From an uncultured Lachnospiraceae bacterium (GTDB taxonomy: Bacteria > Bacillota > Clostridia > Lachnospirales > Lachnospiraceae): 17,158 nt of DNA. Location: positions 1 to 17,158 of the forward strand of contig CAKRJY010000020.1 of NCBI GenBank assembly GCA_934352055.1, given 5' to 3'. Positions 14,164-17,158 of this stretch are shown here, piece after piece. Every line of letters starts with the position of its first letter. Positions within the stretch are counted from its first letter, which is position 1. The notes under the pieces are model-generated. The model ran no database searches, had not been told where the DNA came from, and was given only the letters and a program-made list of their open reading frames with translations. The translations under genes and the position numbers were made by a program.

Positions 14164-15000
14164 ATGTCTGATAACTGGGTGGTACAGAATTTAGAGAACG
14201 CCCTAAACACTTGGAATGAGAAATTAGCCGAGATATGGCAGCTCATTACCCAATCCCCAGAGAACTTTAAGGGCGGCACGATATGGAATGTCATCGTGGA
14301 TATTCACGGTGCGGTACAGGCTATCGGACTTGCCCTGCTCGTGCTGTTCTTTGTTGTGGGTGTGATGCGTACCTGCGGAAATTTTGCAGAAGTCAAGCGA
14401 CCAGAGCAGGCGTTGAAGCTGTTTATCCGCTTTGCCATTGCCAAAGGTGCAGTGACCTATGGATTAGAACTGATGATGGCACTGTTTAAGATTGTGCAGG
14501 GTATGATTTCCACGATTATGAATGCCGCAGGATTTGGCTCGGCACAGCAGACGGTGTTGCCGCAGGAAATCGTGACAGCCGTTGAAGACTGCGGATTTTT
14601 TGAGAGTATCCCGCTATGGGCGGTCACGCTGATAGGCGGACTGTTTATTACGGTGCTGTCATTCATAATGATTATGTCGGTATACGGCAGGTTTTTCAAG
14701 CTGTATATCTATACTGCCATTGCACAAGTACCCCTTTCCGCTTTTGCGGGAAAGCCGAGCCAGAACGTTGGCAAGAGCTTCATTAAGAGCTATGCCGCCG
14801 TGTGTCTTGAAGGTGCAGTTATCGTGCTTGCCTGCATTATCTTTTCACTATTTGCTTCTTCTCCGCCTGTGGTCAATCCCGATGCGGCGGCGGTTACAAT
14901 GGTATGGAGCTATATCGGGGAGCTTGTGTTCAATATGCTCGTCCTTGTCGGTGCGGTCAAAATGGCAGACCGTGTTGTAAGAGAAATGATGGGCTTGTAA
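14164..15000 (+). CDS. VirB6/TrbL-like conjugal transfer membrane protein
   Basis: A 278-residue polytopic membrane protein. Hydrophobic segments lie at about 48-67, 90-112, 150-173, 177-197, 212-236 and 247-268. It begins with a charged amphipathic stretch (ENALNTWNEKLAEIWQLI). It fits the VirB6/TrbL-like family of Firmicute ICEs (usual length about 280), the membrane channel scaffold of the type IV secretion machine. GGAGG lies about 8 nt before the ATG. It looks complete and is more GC-rich than the defence operon, as expected of the ICE backbone. The coupling-protein gene and the small Maff2-type membrane protein gene normally found before it are absent. Confidence 0.85.
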   Translation: MSDNWVVQNLENALNTWNEKLAEIWQLITQSPENFKGGTIWNVIVDIHGAVQAIGLALLVLFFVVGVMRTCGNFAEVKRPEQALKLFIRFAIAKGAVTYGLELMMALFKIVQGMISTIMNAAGFGSAQQTVLPQEIVTAVEDCGFFESIPLWAVTLIGGLFITVLSFIMIMSVYGRFFKLYIYTAIAQVPLSAFAGKPSQNVGKSFIKSYAAVCLEGAVIVLACIIFSLFASSPPVVNPDAAAVTMVWSYIGELVFNMLVLVGAVKMADRVVREMMGL

Positions 15001-15021
15001 ATGTAAATTTTTCTATATCTG

Positions 15022-15050
15022 TTGACTTCATTGTATGAAATGAGTATAAT
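15022..15050 (+). promoter_or_regulatory. Promoter of the toxin-antitoxin operon
   Basis: TTGACT (15022-15027) and a perfect TATAAT (15045-15050) with a 17-nt spacer form a near-consensus sigma-A promoter, starting 21 nt after the VirB6-like stop. It gives the TA pair expression independent of the conjugation genes. Confidence 0.8.
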
Positions 15051-15095
15051 ATGGTTAGAATATTACTATCGCAACTGTTTTAAGGAGGTGCAAAT

Positions 15096-15362
15096 ATGAA
15101 TATTCGTCCATCAGCAGCAATCCGCCAGAACTACAACGAGATTGCAGATATGTGTCGTAAAACGGCAGAGCCAATATTCCTTACAAAGAATGGTGAAGGA
15201 GATTTGGTTGTTATGGATATTGAAACTTATAACCGTCGGGAAAAAATGCTGAAGCTAAGAGAAGAACTGCTTGCTGTCGAAGAAGACAGAATAGCAGGAA
15301 GAAACGGCTGCACTCTTGATGAGCTTGATGCTTACCTTGACGACGTAATCGCAGAGGTATAA
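15096..15362 (+). CDS. Phd/YefM-family antitoxin
   Basis: 88 residues. The N-terminal part (MNIRPSAAIRQNYNEIADMC, then PIFLTKNGEGDLVVMDIETY) is the Phd/YefM DNA-binding fold with the typical xxVIxKNGxxxxVVMxxxxY-like core. The acidic C-terminal helix (LDELDAYLDDVIAEV) should wrap the toxin. It has AAGGAGG and its own promoter, and is followed 4 nt later by a RelE-type toxin gene. It neutralises the toxin and represses the operon in this family. Confidence 0.9.
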   Translation: MNIRPSAAIRQNYNEIADMCRKTAEPIFLTKNGEGDLVVMDIETYNRREKMLKLREELLAVEEDRIAGRNGCTLDELDAYLDDVIAEV

Positions 15363-15366
15363 GCCT

Positions 15367-15681
15367 ATGTCAGATAAAAAATATAAAGTCATTGTTTCCG
15401 ACAGGGCAAAGCGTATGTTGGGAACACATATTCGTTTTATGGCACAGGTTAATAAAGATGCTGCCAAAACGAAAAAGCAAGAGCTTATGGAAGCAATGCG
15501 TTCTTTAGAACGTATGCCGCAGCGTTTTCCGTTTTTTGAAGAAGCGTATATACCGACGAATAAATATCATAAGATGTTTGTTGCAAAGTGGTATCTTGTT
15601 CTTTACCAAATCCAAGATGATACGGTTTATGTGGATTATATCCTTGACTGCCGTAAAGATTACAGTTGGCTTATCCGTTAA
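15367..15681 (+). CDS. RelE/ParE-family toxin
   Basis: 104 residues with the RelE/ParE fold pattern: YKVIVSDRAKRMLGTHIRF, a helix with SLERMPQRFPFFEE, then KMFVAKWYLVLYQIQDDTVYVDYILDCRKDYSWL. RelE-type members cut mRNA on the ribosome and ParE-type poison gyrase; the sequence alone does not decide which. AGAGGT lies 8 nt before the ATG inside the antitoxin 3' end, so translation is coupled. It probably stabilises the element. It is followed by a terminator. Confidence 0.9.
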   Translation: MSDKKYKVIVSDRAKRMLGTHIRFMAQVNKDAAKTKKQELMEAMRSLERMPQRFPFFEEAYIPTNKYHKMFVAKWYLVLYQIQDDTVYVDYILDCRKDYSWLIR

Positions 15682-15700
15682 AACAGAATATCAAATACAC

Positions 15701-15736
15701 AAATCGTCACTTCACAGCAGGTGGCGATTTTTTTTG
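15701..15736 (+). terminator. Terminator of the toxin-antitoxin operon
   Basis: AAATCGTCAC (15701-15710) pairs with GTGGCGATTT (15721-15730) with one wobble, and the stem runs into a run of Ts. It ends the TA operon 20 nt after the toxin stop. Confidence 0.85.
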
Positions 15737-15759
15737 TACTCAAAAAGGAGGTGCTAAGA

Positions 15760-16060
15760 TTGGAAGCAAAGATAAATAAGGAAATCCGTAATTATACGGA
15801 GAGTATGTTTTTTGGACTGTCCCTCAGACAGTTCATTTTTTTCTGTCCTTGCCTGCGGCGTGGCGGTGGGTTTGTATTTCCTTCTCCGTCCACGGTTTGG
15901 TAGGGAACCCCTCAGTTGGGTTTGTATCTTAGGTGCGTTCCCCTTTGCGGCAATGGGATTTATCAAATACAATGGTATGACCGCAGAGCAGTTTGTCTGG
16001 GCGTGGATTAAATCGGAATTTCTGATGCTGAAAAAGCTGATGTACAGGATAAGTATGTAA
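15760..16060 (+). pseudogene. Frameshifted PrgI-like conjugation protein gene
   Basis: TTG 15760 follows AAAGGAGG by 8 nt and encodes LEAKINKEIRNYTESMFFGLSLRQF, the usual start of PrgI-family proteins of Firmicute type IV secretion. The frame then breaks near A15835, before a run of seven Ts, and stops at TAG 15901. The correct continuation (SVLACGVAVGLYFLLRPRFG, then FPFAAMGFIKYNGMTAEQFVWAW) lies in the next frame to about 16037 with two membrane-type stretches. One extra base explains the break. The usual C-terminal end after IKSEFLMLKKL is missing and is replaced by VirB4-gene sequence; the second frame stops at 16060. No functional product is expected. Confidence 0.8.
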
Positions 16061-16347
16061 CCGTATCTGTCTGCAAGAAGAATATCGAGGAAGCCCGAAA
16101 CTACTTCGCCCGTGTGGGTGCTGACCTTATCGCCCACTTTAGCCGTCTGGGGTCGAAGTGTGTGGAACTGGACGCAGGCGACAGGCTGCGTATCTTCCAC
16201 GATTTCTACCGTACAGGAGAAGAAACAGCGTTCCACTTCGATATTACCCAGACGATGCGGAAAGGTCACGATTTCAAGGATTTTATCTGCCCTGATACCT
16301 TTGAATTTGAGAGCAACTACTTCAGAATATCCGAGAGTAAGTACTGA
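16030..16347 (+). pseudogene. Internal fragment of a VirB4-like conjugation ATPase gene
   Basis: The frame reads EKADVQDKYVTVSVCKKNIE, then FARVGADLIAHFSRLGSKC, FHDFYRTGEETAFHFDI, KGHDFKDFICPDTFEFESNYF and a stop at 16347. This is the region before the ATPase domain in VirB4/TrbE proteins of Tn1549-like elements. The N-terminus, the Walker motifs and most of the protein (normally about 800 residues) are missing. The left junction lies within about 16025-16040 against the PrgI-like gene and the right junction near 16325-16345 against the recombinase gene. Confidence 0.75.
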
Positions 16348-17158
16348 AATGCAGGTGGACGGATATAGCCTTGAACAGACAATGAATGGACGGAGAGAAA
16401 AAGCACGACAAGGTGGGTGGAATGGTGGATTTGCACCATACGGATATTATCTGAAAGACAATCAGCTCTTGATAGAAGAAACGGAAGCTGAAGCAATCAG
16501 AATTATATTTGATAAATTTGCTAATTCTGACATAGGACTTGGCGGAGTAGCAAAATATCTTAATCTTCAAGGTATAAAGAAGATACCCCGTCAGAATGGC
16601 ACATTGGAAACTTGGAGCAGTCATTTTATACGGTTGATATTAGACAATCCTGTTTATTGTGGAAAGATTGCTTGATGGATTGTATGATACGATTGTCGAG
16701 TTGGAAGAACGAATTGAAGATGCAAAGCTGAGAAAAAGTTCTATCGAAATGGAAACAATCACTCTGGACAATATTTACAAGCTTATGCTGAATTTCGGAA
16801 AGCTCTATGATATAATAAGTGACGAGGAAAAGAAAAGCCTTATTACTTATCTCATAAAAGAAATTCAGATATATCCAAATGGGGAGTCAGAGCAGCCTTT
16901 GAAGTCAATAGAGTTTAAATTTCCAATATATCGGGATGGTCAAGAGGTAAGGCGGCTCTTGTGGGAAAAAGGTAATACCGTTGAGACGGTAGTACTGCTT
17001 TCCCACAAAAAGCCAGACGGACATATCAACGTAAAAGTTGAGTTTGGCGATGGTGAGGGAAAAGTTCCGCTTGATAATATTGCTAAAAGAGCCGAAGAAT
17101 ACAAGCCCAAGGAACGAGTGACCTACAAAATGATAAAGGAGTACATAGAAGCTAAATA
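16328..17158 (+). pseudogene. Large serine recombinase gene with two internal deletions, open at the window end
   Basis: The relic begins RVSTEMQVDGYSLE, the N-terminal catalytic motif with the nucleophile serine. At about 16373-16378 it jumps directly to EQTMNGRREKARQGGWNG, deleting most of the catalytic domain. The recombinase domain follows (FAPYGYYL, EAEAIRIIFDKFAN, GGVAKYLNLQGIKKI, HFIRLILDNPVYCGKIA) and stops at 16675. A second jump changes frame: from about 16668 LLDGLYDTIVELEERIEDAK and the C-terminal coiled-coil and beta region run to the window edge without a stop. Intact relatives have about 500-550 residues. The enzyme would integrate or excise the element; this copy cannot. The final part, from ETVVLLSHKK onward (16983), resembles the C-terminal tail I recall on RlmD/RumA-type rRNA methyltransferases of Clostridia. 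Confidence 0.75.
16959..17008. repeat. 50-nt near-perfect inverted repeat near the recombinase 3' end
   Basis: TTGTGGGAAA (16959-16968) and TTTCCCACAA (16999-17008) are perfect 10-bp arms. Inside them GTAATACCG (16972-16980) and CGGTAGTAC (16987-16995) pair with one mismatch around a TTGAGA loop. It spans the border between recombinase-like C-terminal sequence and the ETVVLLSHKK tail. It lies within an open reading frame, so a terminator role is unlikely; a recombination-site or insertion-border role is possible. Confidence 0.65.

Noticed and set aside
15826..15850. Programmed ribosomal frameshift in the PrgI-like gene
   Set aside because: The needed shift is +1 (or -2), no recognised +1 site is present, and the gene also lacks its C-terminus, so simple decay is more likely.
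16112..16330. Frame reading MWVLTLSPTLAVWGRSV that leads into the recombinase sequence
   Set aside because: This is the wrong frame of the VirB4-like fragment; conserved VirB4 residues lie in the adjacent frame. Only the part from about 16328 is recombinase.
1..17158. CRISPR array, tRNA, rRNA or complete insertion sequence
   Set aside because: I saw no regularly spaced repeats, no cloverleaf with T-loop sequence, no rRNA-like stretch and no transposase with terminal repeats.

Overview
The window looks like a low-GC Firmicute of the gut Clostridia (Lachnospiraceae/Ruminococcaceae) type. This rests on strong GGAGG ribosome binding sites, TTGACA/TATAAT promoters, AT-rich codon use in the left half, and conjugation and recombinase genes of the kind seen in Tn1549-like integrative conjugative elements (ICEs). 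It appears to be an accessory island: a defence cargo on the left and a badly eroded ICE backbone on the right.

Region 1 (1-1201) has a long hairpin at the edge, a small zinc-ribbon gene, a terminator, and a regulatory leader with a promoter and an imperfect inverted repeat. Region 2 (1202-8741) is a tightly packed operon: XRE regulator, N6-adenine DNA methyltransferase, C5-cytosine DNA methyltransferase, a 980-residue tandem-AAA+ McrB-like NTPase, a McrC-like PD-(D/E)XK nuclease and a 62-residue protein. This is a McrBC-type restriction engine coupled to two methyltransferases of different chemistry, reminiscent in design of LlaJI (two m5C methyltransferases plus McrB/McrC-like subunits). 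Its unusual points are the mixed N6A/m5C pair, the duplicated McrB AAA+ module whose first copy is degenerate, and an in-frame internal start with its own Shine-Dalgarno that would yield the canonical second AAA+ module alone. This is my main candidate for a poorly described system.

Region 3 (8794-12222) is regulatory: a 624-residue protein joining an ImmA/IrrE-like HExxH metallopeptidase to a C-terminal XRE helix-turn-helix, a terminator, then a separately promoted operon of a coiled-coil/XRE regulator and a 61-residue protein. That promoter carries two palindromes, one centred in the -35 box. Region 4 (12223-12676) is non-coding but rich in pairing: a strong terminator, then a roughly 150-nt segment closed by a long-range stem with mutually exclusive inner hairpins, directly before a sigma-region-4-like gene.

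Region 5 (12677-17158) is the ICE backbone: sigma-like protein, BRO-N/KilAC antirepressor, a 38-residue remnant ORF ending in a 48-nt hairpin, an intact VirB6/TrbL-like membrane protein, a Phd/RelE-type toxin-antitoxin pair with its own promoter, a frameshifted PrgI-like gene, a short internal piece of a VirB4 ATPase gene, and a large serine recombinase gene with two internal deletions whose reading frame runs off the window. Self-transfer is not possible from what is visible. The TA pair, the recombinase relic and the defence operon look like survivors of repeated deletion, or of an assembly collapse. Family assignments come from recognised motifs and recalled family architecture, not from a search.
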